From: an uncultured Croceitalea sp.
Lineage (GTDB): Bacteria; Bacteroidota; Bacteroidia; Flavobacteriales; Flavobacteriaceae
Direction of reading: 5' to 3'
Assembly: GCA_947503285.1 (NCBI GenBank)
Contig: CANNDD010000002.1
Location: 682,001 to 746,000 of the forward strand
DNA length: 64,000 nucleotides
The notes beneath the pieces are model-generated. The model made no database searches. It had not been told where the DNA came from and saw only the letters and a list, made by a program, of their open reading frames with translations. Every line of letters begins with the position of its first letter. The first letter of the stretch is position 1. This document shows positions 8,720 to 17,745 of this stretch, piece after piece. Position numbers and translations under genes: made by a program.

Positions 8720-11132
8720 AAAATGAATACCCTAAACCCAAAATCAAATTGATTCCGGGTGCGGCAATACCTGAAGAGTAGGTTCGATACCGCTGATCGG
8801 TAATGTTCTCTAGACTGAAATTGGTTCTTAATGCATTTGAAATATGGTATTGCGATCTAAAGTTTAAAGTGTACCATGAAGGGGAAAAGGGATTTCCGTT
8901 TTCGTCACTGGCATAGATAAATTCTTTACTTCGTTCAGAAAGTGCCAAATCATCAAATGGGATTTCACCGTTATAGTTCAAAAAGAAATCGGCTTTAAAT
9001 TTTTGATTCTTCCAAATAAGATGTGCATCGGCAAATGTTGGTGCCACGTGACGGGCGGCGGAATCAACCCCATTGTCATCTTCTTCCGTCCCTTCCGTAA
9101 GGGTTAGATTACCGAGAAATGAGATGTTCTCGGTCATAAACGCCTCTACCCCGAACTCAAATCCGTAGACATAAGCTTTAGCGGCATTCTGAATAGCCTG
9201 TACATTGCTTAGTTCCCCATTGAATTCAATTTCAGATTGTCCATCAAACAAAAAATCCCTACGTACGAGGGCATCTACCAGATAGGTATAAAAAGTGGCC
9301 CCTTTTAAGACGAGTTTGTCATTGAAGTTTTTTTGGATTCCGAAATCAATATTATAGGCATATTCGGGATCTAACTCCGGATTTGGCACTACGACTGAGC
9401 CGGGCTCTGAATCAAAAACCTTTCCGATATCATCAATATTCGGGGCCCTAAAACCAGTGGAACCATTCAAGGTCAGCTGTAAATCAGCTTTGGGGAACCA
9501 ACTCATGCCCAAGCTACCCGTCAAAGCCCCCGTAATCAAATCGGCCTCATCGAAAGGGAACGGGAAAAATGTGTTATCGAACTGTGCATCGACCCAAACT
9601 TGACTATACCGCATTCCAGAAAGTAGGGTCAAATTTGGCTTAAGCTGGTAACTTCCATTGACGTAGCCTGCAAAAGTCTGCCAAGTAGAATCATCAGGGT
9701 GCCGTGATACGGCCCCCGTCACTTCATTGGTCTCAATATTGCGGTTTTGACCAATGGACCCCACTTTATTGAAAACATACTCCGCACCATAGTACAACTG
9801 TAAATCCCCAATTTTTTTATTTTCAAAATCAAGATTTAAAGAGAGTGCATCTACTGTTTCGGTAGTCGTATTGCGAATGGTATTTTGAAAATTCCGTGTG
9901 TTTCTACTTTCTTCGAAAAATTGATAGGCCGTGGTCAATTTTACGGCATCATAAAATTTTCCTTTTCCCTGTTTAGTTACCTGTAGGTTGCCCATAAACC
10001 ATTTTTGGGGGCCATAGAACCATTCGGCCGACCGCAGGCCATCACCAGCATTATTCGGGCGTATCAATCGGTCATACCTTCCATAGTCAGAGGTTTCAGA
10101 GTAGTAAAGTCCTAAATCATAGTTCCAATTGGCATTAGGGCGATATCTTACTTTTTGTAAAAAGTTCACTTGGTCATAACCCGAACCTACCTGTAGCTTG
10201 GGGTCTTCGTTCGTAACAAGCACATCTTGACCATTTTCACGAACTACAAAGTTATCCCTTAGGTAAGAGTCACGACCATGTTCGCCCATTCTTAAGTCAT
10301 CAAAACTATTATAGGTAAAACTGGTAAATGAGGCCCACGTGGTATGCCCCACATTGACATCGGCATGAATCGTATTTTCGGTATTTGCAGACGCGAAACG
10401 GTAACTCGTATTGCCGGAAATGGTGAGGCTGTCGGTATACGAAAACCTAGGGGTCTTTGTAAAGAAGTTCATAACGCCACCTATGGCATCACTGCCGTAG
10501 ATTACCGAGCCGGGGCCAAAGATCACTTCGGTATTTTTAACGGTGAAGGGGTCGATGGATATGATATTTTGAACATTACCGCCCCTAAATATGGCGTTGT
10601 TCATACGAACACCATCAACGGATAGTAACAATCTATTTGTTGAAAACCCCCGGATTAAAGGGCTACCACCGCCCAATTGACTTTTTTGAACGAAAACCTT
10701 ACCGCTGTTTTGAAGTAGGTCTGCTGAGGTCTGCGGATTGGTAAACACAATGCTTTTCGCATCTATGGTAGCTATCTTTTGTGGAATGTCTTTGCGCTGC
10801 TGTTCCCATTTTGATACCGATAAGACCACCTCATCCAGTTCAGAGGGTTTTAAACTCAAATAAACGGTATTACCCTTTCTAGCCAGTTGTGCCTTCGTGG
10901 TCTTGAAGGTTTCATAGCTAATGTGCTTGATGCTTAAGCGCTCGTTAGGTCTGAAAATTGAAATATCGAAGCGGCCGTCGAAATCAGTTACCGAGGTTTT
11001 TGATTTGTCTGCATTGAATATCGCTACATTCACAATGGGACTGCCTGAATCAATATCCAAAACAATAACCTGTTGCGTGTATGCAAAATAGGAAAAGCAC
11101 AAAAAAAAGAATAGGATTACTACATTGCGCAT
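8718..11132 (-). CDS. TonB-dependent outer-membrane receptor
   Basis: The protein (804 residues from the chosen ATG) imports a ligand across the outer membrane using TonB energy. After a signal peptide (MRNVVILFFFLCFSYFAYTQ) comes a carboxypeptidase-regulatory-like beta-sandwich (about 20-95), then the plug domain (about 100-230, 'PQTSADLLQNSGKVFVQKS', 'GGSPLIRGFSTNRLL', 'IYGSDAIGGVMNF'), and a 22-strand barrel ending in the aromatic C-terminal strand 'NLILGLGYSF'. An upstream ATG at 11150 would overlap recO by 17 bp; the ATG at 11132 starts 1 bp after the recO stop and gives a normal signal peptide, so I chose it. The plug resembles siderophore/vitamin-type receptors rather than SusC. The substrate is unknown. 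Confidence 0.92.
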   Translation of the reverse strand: MRNVVILFFFLCFSYFAYTQQVIVLDIDSGSPIVNVAIFNADKSKTSVTDFDGRFDISIFRPNERLSIKHISYETFKTTKAQLARKGNTVYLSLKPSELDEVVLSVSKWEQQRKDIPQKIATIDAKSIVFTNPQTSADLLQNSGKVFVQKSQLGGGSPLIRGFSTNRLLLSVDGVRMNNAIFRGGNVQNIISIDPFTVKNTEVIFGPGSVIYGSDAIGGVMNFFTKTPRFSYTDSLTISGNTSYRFASANTENTIHADVNVGHTTWASFTSFTYNSFDDLRMGEHGRDSYLRDNFVVRENGQDVLVTNEDPKLQVGSGYDQVNFLQKVRYRPNANWNYDLGLYYSETSDYGRYDRLIRPNNAGDGLRSAEWFYGPQKWFMGNLQVTKQGKGKFYDAVKLTTAYQFFEESRNTRNFQNTIRNTTTETVDALSLNLDFENKKIGDLQLYYGAEYVFNKVGSIGQNRNIETNEVTGAVSRHPDDSTWQTFAGYVNGSYQLKPNLTLLSGMRYSQVWVDAQFDNTFFPFPFDEADLITGALTGSLGMSWFPKADLQLTLNGSTGFRAPNIDDIGKVFDSEPGSVVVPNPELDPEYAYNIDFGIQKNFNDKLVLKGATFYTYLVDALVRRDFLFDGQSEIEFNGELSNVQAIQNAAKAYVYGFEFGVEAFMTENISFLGNLTLTEGTEEDDNGVDSAARHVAPTFADAHLIWKNQKFKADFFLNYNGEIPFDDLALSERSKEFIYASDENGNPFSPSWYTLNFRSQYHISNALRTNFSLENITDQRYRTYSSGIAAPGINLILGLGYSF

Positions 11133-11133
11133 A

Positions 11134-11853
11134 CTAATCAAACACTGCATTTAAAACTGCCAAGGACTTGGGTTTTCTGAATCCGTGCAAATGTAATTCA
11201 AAATACAGAATTACAGATTTCAACAGTGATTCTCGGTCGGCCTTCGCGATTCTTATCGATGATAGTGTATCAAAATTTATGCCCAATAGCGCTTTAAAGG
11301 GTGAAATATTTTCATTGGTAATTAGGGGGTTCAGGTTAGGTTGTGCCACAAACTCTCCCTCAAGCAAATCGAAATAGTCTTTTGAAGTATGATTTTCATC
11401 CGGATAGAAACCCAGGTGTTTGGTCAAGTTCAGTAAGAAGAGCAAATGAAAATTGGTAATTTGGTTGTTTTTGTCCAACCAATTGAGGGCACCTTCGATA
11501 TAATTATAGAGCTGTTCGTCTTGCTGTTGTTCTTGAATACTATTGCCCAACATTTCCGCTATAAACAGTACAAGACTGTTCTTAATGATATTGGTATGTA
11601 ATGTTGTATAGGGATGAATGACCTTTGCCTCTCGAATATTTTCCAAGGTCCCCTTGTTTTTATGGACCGCGGTAATTTCCAGTTGCATCAAGGGAAAAAA
11701 ATAGGCTGCTTTTAGTTTTCCTTTTTTTGAGGCCAACACCCCCTTTAGCAAATACGATTTTATGCCGTCAGAGGCGGTGAGTGCCTTAACAATAAGGCTG
11801 GTGTCCCCATATTTAAGAGAAGATAGCACAATGGCTTTGGTGGTGACCTGCAT
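11134..11853 (-). CDS. recO: DNA repair protein RecO
   Basis: RecO works with RecR and RecF to load RecA on SSB-coated gaps. The 239-residue sequence starts with the OB-fold signature 'TKAIVLSSLKYGDTSLIVK' (residues 5-23) and 'LLKGVLASKKGKLKAAYFFPL' around 35-55, followed by the all-helical C-terminal domain. The zinc Cys cluster found in some homologues is absent. Length is typical. The TonB receptor gene begins directly after its stop on the same strand, so they are probably co-transcribed. Confidence 0.93.
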   Translation of the reverse strand: MQVTTKAIVLSSLKYGDTSLIVKALTASDGIKSYLLKGVLASKKGKLKAAYFFPLMQLEITAVHKNKGTLENIREAKVIHPYTTLHTNIIKNSLVLFIAEMLGNSIQEQQQDEQLYNYIEGALNWLDKNNQITNFHLLFLLNLTKHLGFYPDENHTSKDYFDLLEGEFVAQPNLNPLITNENISPFKALLGINFDTLSSIRIAKADRESLLKSVILYFELHLHGFRKPKSLAVLNAVFD

Positions 11854-11867
11854 GTTTTCGTAAACGG

Positions 11868-11930
11868 TTAAAAAAAACAGTGAACGGTAAAAGTAGTCTT
11901 CTTTAGACTAAACTTAAAACCGTTCACTGC
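11868..11930 (-). terminator. Nested hairpin terminator downstream of gdhA
   Basis: Perfect 11-bp arms CAGTGAACGGT (11878-11888) and ACCGTTCACTG (11919-11929) enclose a second stem TAGTCT / AGACTA. On the minus strand the stem is followed by eight T, and it lies about 25 bp past the gdhA stop. It fits a strong terminator isolating gdhA from recO. Confidence 0.8.
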
Positions 11931-11954
11931 TTAGGGTGCTATTGAAAACTATGT

Positions 11955-13298
11955 TCAGATAACCCCTTGGGCTAGCATTGCATCGGCTACTTTAACAAAA
12001 CCGGCAATGTTGGCGCCCTTCACATAGTTGCAGTAACCATTCCCCTCTTTACCGTATTCGATACAAGAGTCGTGAATATCTTTCATGATTCCCTGAAGTC
12101 TTTCATCAACTTCTTCGCGGGTCCAACTGATCCGCAATGAATTTTGGGACATTTCCAAACCAGAGGTAGCTACACCACCTGCATTCGAAGCCTTGCCAGG
12201 GGCAAAAAGGATTTTTGCATCGTGAAAGGCATGGATAGCTTCGGGGGTAGAGGGCATGTTCGCACCTTCTGCGACACAGATACATCCATTTTTGATCAAG
12301 GTTTTTGCATCGTTGCCGTCCAACTCATTTTGCGTTGCACATGGCAGGGCCACATCGCATTGAATATCCCAGGGGGTTTTCCCTTTATGGTATTCGGCCG
12401 AAGGATATTGGGCCGTATATTCAGAGATCCTGCCGCGTCGATTGTTCTTTAAATCCATGACAAAGGCCAGTTTATCGCTGTCGATACCATCCTTATCATA
12501 GATATATCCGCCAGAATCAGATAGTGTAACTACTTTGCCACCTAAGGCGATGACCTTTTCCGCTGCATACTGCGCGACGTTACCTGAACCCGAAATCACC
12601 ACGGTTTTTCCGTTGAAACCATCACTTTTGGTTTCCAACATGCTTTGGGCAAAATAGACGGTTCCGTAACCAGTTGCTTCAGGTCTTATTTTTGAGCCAC
12701 CCCATGACAGCCCTTTACCGGTCAATACCCCGGTAAACTCATTCCTTAATTTCTTATACATGCCGAAAAGGAAACCTATTTCGCGTGCACCTACACCAAT
12801 ATCACCTGCGGGTACGTCGGTATTTGGCCCAATATGACGACATAGCTCGGTCATAAAGGCATGGCAAAAACGCATTACCTCGTCATCTGATTTTCCTTTG
12901 GGGTCAAAATCGGATCCCCCTTTACCACCACCCATAGGTAACGTGGTCAAACTATTTTTGAAGACTTGTTCAAAAGCCAAGAATTTTAGTACACTAGCAT
13001 TCACCGTAGGGTGAAAACGAAGACCACCCTTATATGGGCCAATAGCGGAATTCATTTGAATACGGTACCCACGGTTTACGTGAATTTCCCCCTCATCGTC
13101 AACCCATGCTACCCTGAACGAAAGCAAACGTTCAGGTTCGACCATGCGCAGTAAGATATTCTTGCCGTTGTAAATTTCATGCTTCGCAATGTACGGGATC
13201 ACAGTTTCGGCGACTTCTTGTACAGCTTGGATAAATTCAGGCTCATGACCATTTCTGGCCGTGACCTCATCCATGAATGCTTTGATTTTTTCTTCCAT
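11955..13298 (-). CDS. gdhA: Glutamate dehydrogenase, NADP-type (hexameric, 450-residue class)
   Basis: The enzyme interconverts glutamate with 2-oxoglutarate plus ammonia. The 447-residue length and motifs match the short hexameric class: 'KGGLRFHPTVNASVLKFLAF' (about 90-110), the catalytic lysine segment 'PMGGGKGGSDFDPKG' (about 122-136), 'PAGDIGVGAREIG' (about 163-175) and a Rossmann segment 'VVISGSGNVAQYAAEK' (about 235). The NADP preference is inferred from overall similarity to biosynthetic enzymes. It is monocistronic, with a strong terminator downstream. Confidence 0.95.
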   Translation of the reverse strand: MEEKIKAFMDEVTARNGHEPEFIQAVQEVAETVIPYIAKHEIYNGKNILLRMVEPERLLSFRVAWVDDEGEIHVNRGYRIQMNSAIGPYKGGLRFHPTVNASVLKFLAFEQVFKNSLTTLPMGGGKGGSDFDPKGKSDDEVMRFCHAFMTELCRHIGPNTDVPAGDIGVGAREIGFLFGMYKKLRNEFTGVLTGKGLSWGGSKIRPEATGYGTVYFAQSMLETKSDGFNGKTVVISGSGNVAQYAAEKVIALGGKVVTLSDSGGYIYDKDGIDSDKLAFVMDLKNNRRGRISEYTAQYPSAEYHKGKTPWDIQCDVALPCATQNELDGNDAKTLIKNGCICVAEGANMPSTPEAIHAFHDAKILFAPGKASNAGGVATSGLEMSQNSLRISWTREEVDERLQGIMKDIHDSCIEYGKEGNGYCNYVKGANIAGFVKVADAMLAQGVI

Positions 13299-13429
13299 AA
13301 ACGGATTGCTAATTTGTTAATCTTTTAACCTATAAAAAGACCTATTTTATTGAATTAGGAATATAACGGCAAAATTATGCTATTTGTACAATTTCAGGCC
13401 CTATTTTTTAGAAATATTTAAAAAAAGAT

Positions 13430-14584
13430 TTATCCGATTGCCTGCTCCAAATCGGCGATTAAGTCATCGGCATCCTCAATGCCCACGCTCAACCGAATCA
13501 AAGCATCAACAACCCCGCTTTTTTCCCTTTCTTCTTTTGGAATACTGGCATGGGTCATGCTTGCAGGATGACCTGCTAAACTTTCTACGCCACCCAATGA
13601 TTCCGCCAAGGTGAATACTTGTAATCGCTCTACTATTTTAATGGCGTCATCATAACTACTGCCATTGGGCACGAAGGAAATCATACCACCAAAATCATCC
13701 ATTTGCGCTTTTGCAATCTCATGATTGGGATGATTTTCGAAACCTGGCCAATATACTTTTCCAATTTTAGGGTGATTGGCCAAATATGCTGCGACCTGTT
13801 TTCCATTTTCAGAATGTCGTTGCATACGAACATGCAAGGTCTTGATTCCACGAAGTGTCAAAAAACTATCCATTGGTCCGCAAACAGCGCCGCTGGCGTT
13901 TTGAATAAAATAAAGTTTATCGGCCAACTCCTTATCCTTGACAACCAAGGCGCCGACAACAACATCGCTATGGCCACCAAGATATTTTGTTGCGGAATGC
14001 ATGACGATATCCGCTCCCAAATCCAACGGGCGTTGCAAATACGGGGTGGCAAAGGTATTATCGACCGCTAGTAGCAAATTATGTTTTTTAGATAAGGCCG
14101 AAACCGCTTTAATATCAATCACGTTCATCATTGGGTTGGTCGGTGTCTCTACCCAAATCAATTTAGTGTTGGAGTTGATTTTTGCCTCAATGTCGGCAAT
14201 GGATTGCATTCCGATAAAATGAAATTTAATTCCGAATTTTTCAAATACTTGCTTGAACAAACGGTAACTGCCGCCGTACAGATCATTGGTTGAAACAACT
14301 TCGTCACCGGGGCTTAACAGCTTTATAACGGCATCTATGGCCGCAAGTCCACTGGCAAATGCAAGACCATAAGTTCCATTTTCGATGCTCGCCAATGAAT
14401 TTTCAAGGGCGGTACGTGTAGGGTTGGCACTTCGCGAATATTCAAATCCCTGATGGCCTCCTGGGGTACTCTGCGCATAGGTTGAGGTTTGATAAATGGG
14501 GGGCATTACGGCGCCATAGGCGGCATCTGGTTGCTGACCACCGTGTATTGTCTTGCTATTGAATTTTAAATCTTTTTTACTCAT
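13430..14584 (-). CDS. metB: Cys/Met-metabolism PLP enzyme, cystathionine gamma-synthase type
   Basis: A PLP-dependent trans-sulfuration enzyme of 384 residues. The PLP lysine is in 'DIVMHSATKYLGGHSDVV' (residues about 190-207), preceded by 'VDNTFATPYLQRPL' with the cofactor Asp and by 'YSRSANPTR' near residue 50, which contacts the phosphate and substrate. The C-terminus 'RLSVGIEDADDLIADLEQAI' is the family signature. It could act as cystathionine gamma-synthase or gamma-lyase; the sequence alone does not separate these. No riboswitch was recognised upstream. Confidence 0.88.
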   Translation of the reverse strand: MSKKDLKFNSKTIHGGQQPDAAYGAVMPPIYQTSTYAQSTPGGHQGFEYSRSANPTRTALENSLASIENGTYGLAFASGLAAIDAVIKLLSPGDEVVSTNDLYGGSYRLFKQVFEKFGIKFHFIGMQSIADIEAKINSNTKLIWVETPTNPMMNVIDIKAVSALSKKHNLLLAVDNTFATPYLQRPLDLGADIVMHSATKYLGGHSDVVVGALVVKDKELADKLYFIQNASGAVCGPMDSFLTLRGIKTLHVRMQRHSENGKQVAAYLANHPKIGKVYWPGFENHPNHEIAKAQMDDFGGMISFVPNGSSYDDAIKIVERLQVFTLAESLGGVESLAGHPASMTHASIPKEEREKSGVVDALIRLSVGIEDADDLIADLEQAIG

Positions 14585-14620
14585 GATGTCAAATTATGTT
14601 TCAAAGGTATCGTTAAGTTT

Positions 14621-14648
14621 TTGAGTAATCAATGAAAGCTTATTTTTG
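14621..14648 (+). promoter_or_regulatory. Bacteroidota-type promoter
   Basis: TTG at 14621-14623, a 17-bp spacer and TATTTTTG at 14641-14648 match TTG-N17-23-TAnnTTTG. The start codon of the DUF3298-like lipoprotein gene (14668) lies 19 bp further on. Confidence 0.65.
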
Positions 14649-14667
14649 GCCTTTATTTTAGGTGCCC

Positions 14668-15417
14668 ATGAAAATACTTAAACTAGTACCCTTACTATCA
14701 ATTTTGCTCTTTGGTTGTAAAACGGATACAAAACTTACATACGAGCAACGCAGTCTAAATGGTCGCGATTGTAGCATCTGCGCTGATATCCTTATCAAGG
14801 TACCCTACGCGCTTGATGATCTTAAAATTTCAAGAACCATTAACTCGGTCATTGATGAAGAAATCATGTATGCCTTAAAATTTGATGAAACGCACGAGGT
14901 AACATCGGTTGAAGGGGCAATGGCCTCTTTTGATGGAAGCTATCAAAAAATGTTGGCCGAGTTTGGTGGCGTAGCAGAACCATGGGAAGCTAAGGTGTCG
15001 GGCATCGTTACTTTTGAAAATAGTGATTTGGTGACCATAGCCCTTGAAAACTATACCTATACCGGGGGTGCGCATGGCTATTTTTACAAGATTTTTTTGA
15101 GCTTTGATAGAAAAAGAGGTCTGGAAATCGAACCCAATGAACTGTTCGGGAATTTAGACGGATTTCAACAATTGGCTGAATCAAAATTTAGGGAGGAGTA
15201 TGAAGTTGCCGCTGATGTCAATATCAATGCTACCGGATTCATGTTCGATAATGATACGTTCCATTTGCCAGAAAACTTCGGATTTACTGCTGAAGGAATC
15301 GAATTGCACTACAATCAATATGAGGCAGCATCATATGCCGATGGTCCCTTAGTGGTTACGATATCATTTACAGAAGCGAACCCTTTTTTGAAAGAATCCT
15401 ATCGGGTTAAACCGTAA
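14668..15417 (+). CDS. Lipoprotein with DUF4163/DUF3298 (RsiV-like) domains
   Basis: The mature protein follows a lipobox 'ILLFGC' at residue about 17. The body shows the DUF4163-like first half ('CSICADILIKVPYALDD') and the DUF3298-like second half with 'YTYTGGAHGYFYK' (GGAHG signature, about residue 135) and a C-terminal 'LHYNQYEAASYADG' that typifies this fold, also found in the anti-sigma factor RsiV. The ATG at 14668 is preferred to a GTG two codons upstream because it gives a normal lipoprotein signal. It is convergent with the DinB gene, overlapping it by 11 bp. The function is not known. Confidence 0.8.
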   Translation: MKILKLVPLLSILLFGCKTDTKLTYEQRSLNGRDCSICADILIKVPYALDDLKISRTINSVIDEEIMYALKFDETHEVTSVEGAMASFDGSYQKMLAEFGGVAEPWEAKVSGIVTFENSDLVTIALENYTYTGGAHGYFYKIFLSFDRKRGLEIEPNELFGNLDGFQQLAESKFREEYEVAADVNINATGFMFDNDTFHLPENFGFTAEGIELHYNQYEAASYADGPLVVTISFTEANPFLKESYRVKP

Positions 15418-15868
15418 TTGCTTTGGCCAATGCCATAATGGTGCCTAAATGCAATCCCTCATGAAAGGTATTAAAGGCAATGGCATCTTCCACGGTTCGC
15501 AGTTCTACCTTTGCGGAGGTCATGTAATTTTTAAACGAATTGAATTTACCGGCTTCATAATCCAACCTTGTTTTTTGAGGGAGGGATGTGAGCATTTCAG
15601 CAATCGTTTTTAGTTCTTTGTCACTCGGTTCGCCCTTTGGTGAAGTCCCCTTTTGGTATTTCTCGACCAATTCTTGTGGAATGTTGAGGGCAAGACCACT
15701 CAAGCCATAGACCAATTTTTGTTCCGTAACCACAATGTGGGCAATATTCCACCAGATATTGTTATTGAACCCTTTTGGAATTTTATGTAATTCGTCTTTG
15801 GTTTTTTGTGCTAGAAAGTGTTGCAGTGCTTTACGGTTTTGTGCAATGATGGGGAACAAATTTTCCAA
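15407..15868 (-). CDS. DinB-family protein
   Basis: A 153-residue four-helix protein of the DinB/YfiT superfamily. Candidate metal-ligand histidines sit in 'WWNIAHIVVTEQKLVYGL' (residues about 39-56, His in IAH) and 'FNTFHEGLHLGTIMALAKAI' (about 131-150, FHEGLH). Members are metal-binding and often act as thiol transferases (bacillithiol-type) or have unknown roles. It is divergent from the ArsR-type regulator at 15936, and the palindromic operator in their 67-bp gap suggests it is under that regulator's control. Confidence 0.85.
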   Translation of the reverse strand: MENLFPIIAQNRKALQHFLAQKTKDELHKIPKGFNNNIWWNIAHIVVTEQKLVYGLSGLALNIPQELVEKYQKGTSPKGEPSDKELKTIAEMLTSLPQKTRLDYEAGKFNSFKNYMTSAKVELRTVEDAIAFNTFHEGLHLGTIMALAKAITV

Positions 15869-15889
15869 GAAAAAGAATTTAGGATTAAA

Positions 15890-15913
15890 ACATATCTAAT
15901 TTTCTAGATATGT
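15890..15913. promoter_or_regulatory. Palindromic operator between dinB-like and arsR-like genes
   Basis: Perfect 9-bp arms ACATATCTA (15890-15898) and TAGATATGT (15905-15913) are separated by 6 bp. The site lies in the 67-bp divergent gap and just upstream of the promoter of the ArsR-type gene. It is the obvious candidate binding site for that regulator. Confidence 0.65.
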
Positions 15914-15923
15914 AAATATATTA

Positions 15924-15931
15924 TATATTTG
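15924..15931 (+). promoter_or_regulatory. -7 element TATATTTG of the arsR-like gene
   Basis: TATATTTG matches the Bacteroidota -7 consensus TAnnTTTG exactly. No well-spaced TTG was found upstream; the operator occupies that region. The GTG start is only 5 bp downstream, so the message would be nearly leaderless. Confidence 0.45.
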
Positions 15932-15935
15932 TAAC

Positions 15936-16238
15936 GTGAATATAGTCGAAATAAGTAAGATTCTATCAAACCAAACACGGGTAGCTATTTTGAAATGGTT
16001 GAAAAATCCGGAGGAGAATTTTCCTCCCCATCAAGATATCGATCATTTTGATGATGGGGTGTGCGTTGGTTTTATTCAAGATAAAGCGGGGTTATCACAA
16101 TCAACGATTTCCACCTATTTGAATTCGATGCAGAATGCAAAATTGGTGATTCCTACCAGACATGGTAAATGGACCTACTATAAAAGAAATGAAGAAGTGA
16201 TACAGGCTTATTTGAAGGAATTAAAGGAACAGCTCTAA
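15936..16238 (+). CDS. ArsR-family winged-helix transcriptional regulator
   Basis: A 100-residue regulator beginning with GTG. The opening 'MNIVEISKILSNQTRVAILK' is the typical ArsR first helix pair; the HTH is 'QDKAGLSQSTISTYLNSMQN' (about 48-68) and the wing is 'VIPTRHGKWTYYKRNEEV'. A single Cys (GVCVG) and acidic/His-rich 'PPHQDIDHFDDG' sit before the recognition helix; whether these sense metal or a thiol stress signal is unknown. A perfect operator palindrome lies upstream and a half-site (ACATATCTATA) just after the gene, so it probably represses itself, dinB and the following racemase-SDR-ArsC-EamA run. Confidence 0.85.
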   Translation: MNIVEISKILSNQTRVAILKWLKNPEENFPPHQDIDHFDDGVCVGFIQDKAGLSQSTISTYLNSMQNAKLVIPTRHGKWTYYKRNEEVIQAYLKELKEQL

Positions 16239-16249
16239 TTTTTTGTCTA

Positions 16250-16260
16250 ACATATCTATA
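16250..16260 (+). promoter_or_regulatory. Half operator upstream of the racemase operon
   Basis: ACATATCTATA repeats the 9-bp left arm of the palindrome at 15890-15898 exactly and lies 18 bp before the next ORF. The second arm is missing, so binding here is only inferred. Confidence 0.35.
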
Positions 16261-16277
16261 AATAGCGAAATCTAAAA

Positions 16278-16406
16278 ATGAATACAACTACTTTTTGCCA
16301 TGAAGCACAGGCCAGGCCAAAAAATAAAAATCCTTTGAGGGTTTTTTTGAATTGGCTTTTAAGACAAAAGATTGTGGGCGCCGAAGAAATGTCAAAAACA
16401 AAATAG
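16278..16406 (+). CDS. Candidate 42-residue small protein
   Basis: An ATG-to-TAG frame of 42 codons ('MNTTTFCHEAQARPKNKNPL' then 'RVFLNWLLRQKIVGAEEM', ending SKTK). It is basic in the middle with a short amphipathic helix. It lies between the ArsR-type regulator and the racemase, ending 6 bp before the racemase ATG, which fits an operon member. I recognise no family. It may instead be a non-coding leader. Confidence 0.4.
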   Translation: MNTTTFCHEAQARPKNKNPLRVFLNWLLRQKIVGAEEMSKTK

Positions 16407-16412
16407 GAAAAA

Positions 16413-17105
16413 ATGAAAACCATAGGATTAATAGGAGGTATGAGTTGGGAATCCTCAAAAGTATATTATGAATATTTGAATAGGTTGGTACAACAAGAAT
16501 TGGGGGGCTCGCATTCAGCAAAAATCATAATGAGCTCTGTCGATTTCTCTGAAATTGAACAATATTCGTTTGAAGGCAATTGGAATGCCATTGGATTGCT
16601 TATGGCGACCGAAGCTGCCAAATTGGAAAAAGCGGGAGCGGATATGGTTGTTTTATGCACTAATACGATTCATTTGGTCAGTGATAAAATAGAGCAAGCA
16701 ATTTCGATTCCATTTTTACACATCGCTGAAGCCGCAGGTAGGGCGATACAAGAAGAGGGGGTACAAAAAGTAGCCCTTTTAGGAACCCAATTTACCATGG
16801 AAAAGAATTTCTACACCAAAATCTTAGAGGAGAAGTATGGTTTAGAGGTGTTGCTTCCTAAATTGGAGGATAGAAAATCGCTGCAAGACATTATTTATAA
16901 TGAACTGGTGAAAGGAAAATTCACCGAAATGGCCAAAACAAAGTGTCTCGAAATCATCCGTGAACTTGAGGCTGAAGGCGCTCAAGGTGTTATCTTGGGT
17001 TGTACGGAGCTTCCGATATTGATTCCGGATGATGCGGTTGAAATTCCAACGTTCGATACCACCTTGTTACATTCAAAAATGGCATTGGATTTTGCCCTAA
17101 ACTAA
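16413..17105 (+). CDS. Aspartate/glutamate racemase family protein
   Basis: A 230-residue cofactor-independent racemase-like enzyme. The start 'KTIGLIGGMSWESSKVYYEYL' (residues 2-22) is the YgeA/RacX signature. The two catalytic cysteines are in 'VVLCTNTIHL' (about residue 85) and 'VILGCTELPILI' (about 195). Such enzymes racemise broad-specificity amino acids (RacX/YgeA) or aspartate; the exact substrate cannot be read. It is the first long gene of a tight run with an SDR, an ArsC/Spx-like protein and an EamA exporter. Confidence 0.9.
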   Translation: MKTIGLIGGMSWESSKVYYEYLNRLVQQELGGSHSAKIIMSSVDFSEIEQYSFEGNWNAIGLLMATEAAKLEKAGADMVVLCTNTIHLVSDKIEQAISIPFLHIAEAAGRAIQEEGVQKVALLGTQFTMEKNFYTKILEEKYGLEVLLPKLEDRKSLQDIIYNELVKGKFTEMAKTKCLEIIRELEAEGAQGVILGCTELPILIPDDAVEIPTFDTTLLHSKMALDFALN

Positions 17106-17117
17106 AAATGGCCTAGT

Positions 17118-17720
17118 ATGAAAATCTTGATAATCGGGGGTTATGGAACCATTGGCAAATCACTGGCAGATCATTTTGAACAAGACCATGAAGTGCTCGT
17201 AGCAGGCAGAACAAAAGGGGACGTACGTGTCGATATTGCCAATAGTAAGTCTATACAGGCCCTATTTGACAAAATAGGAAAAGTCGATGCCATCATTTGT
17301 GCCGCTGGTGAGGCAAAATGGGAAAGCTTCGACAAGCTCTTTGAAGAAGATTATTACATTGGTTTTAAGAGCAAACTGATGGGTCAGGTAAACCTGGTCC
17401 GTATCGGGCAACACTATTTGAGTGCTAATGGTTCCATTACCCTGACCACAGGAATCTTGGCAGATGATCCCGTAATTAAAACTGCAAGTGCTGCAATGGT
17501 GAACGGTGCAATTCATAGCTTTGTAAAAGCCGTTGTGCTTGAGATTGGAAATACATGCCGGATTAATGTGGTTTCTGCGGGAATGGTGGAAGCGGCCTAT
17601 GAAAAGTATAAAGACTATTTTCCGGGGCATAATCCGGTCTCAATGAAAAAAGTAGTCAAAGGCTATGAGCGAAGCGTATTGGGTCGGGACAACGGAAAAA
17701 TAATTAGGATTTACGAGTAA
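17118..17720 (+). CDS. Short-chain dehydrogenase/reductase
   Basis: A short (200-residue) SDR. The nucleotide-binding start is 'MKILIIGGYGTIGKSLADHF' (GGYGTIG), the NNAG-equivalent is 'AIICAAGEAKW' (about 60), and the active-site region around 'SITLTTGILADDPVIKTASA' lacks the usual YxxxK, having 'AAMVNGAIHSFVKA' instead. That loss is known in small NAD(P)-binding SDRs of the YbbO/MoxR-neighbour type and may mean altered catalysis. It starts 12 bp after the racemase gene. Confidence 0.85.
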   Translation: MKILIIGGYGTIGKSLADHFEQDHEVLVAGRTKGDVRVDIANSKSIQALFDKIGKVDAIICAAGEAKWESFDKLFEEDYYIGFKSKLMGQVNLVRIGQHYLSANGSITLTTGILADDPVIKTASAAMVNGAIHSFVKAVVLEIGNTCRINVVSAGMVEAAYEKYKDYFPGHNPVSMKKVVKGYERSVLGRDNGKIIRIYE

Positions 17721-17745
17721 AATATACACAACTAATTTACAGAAC

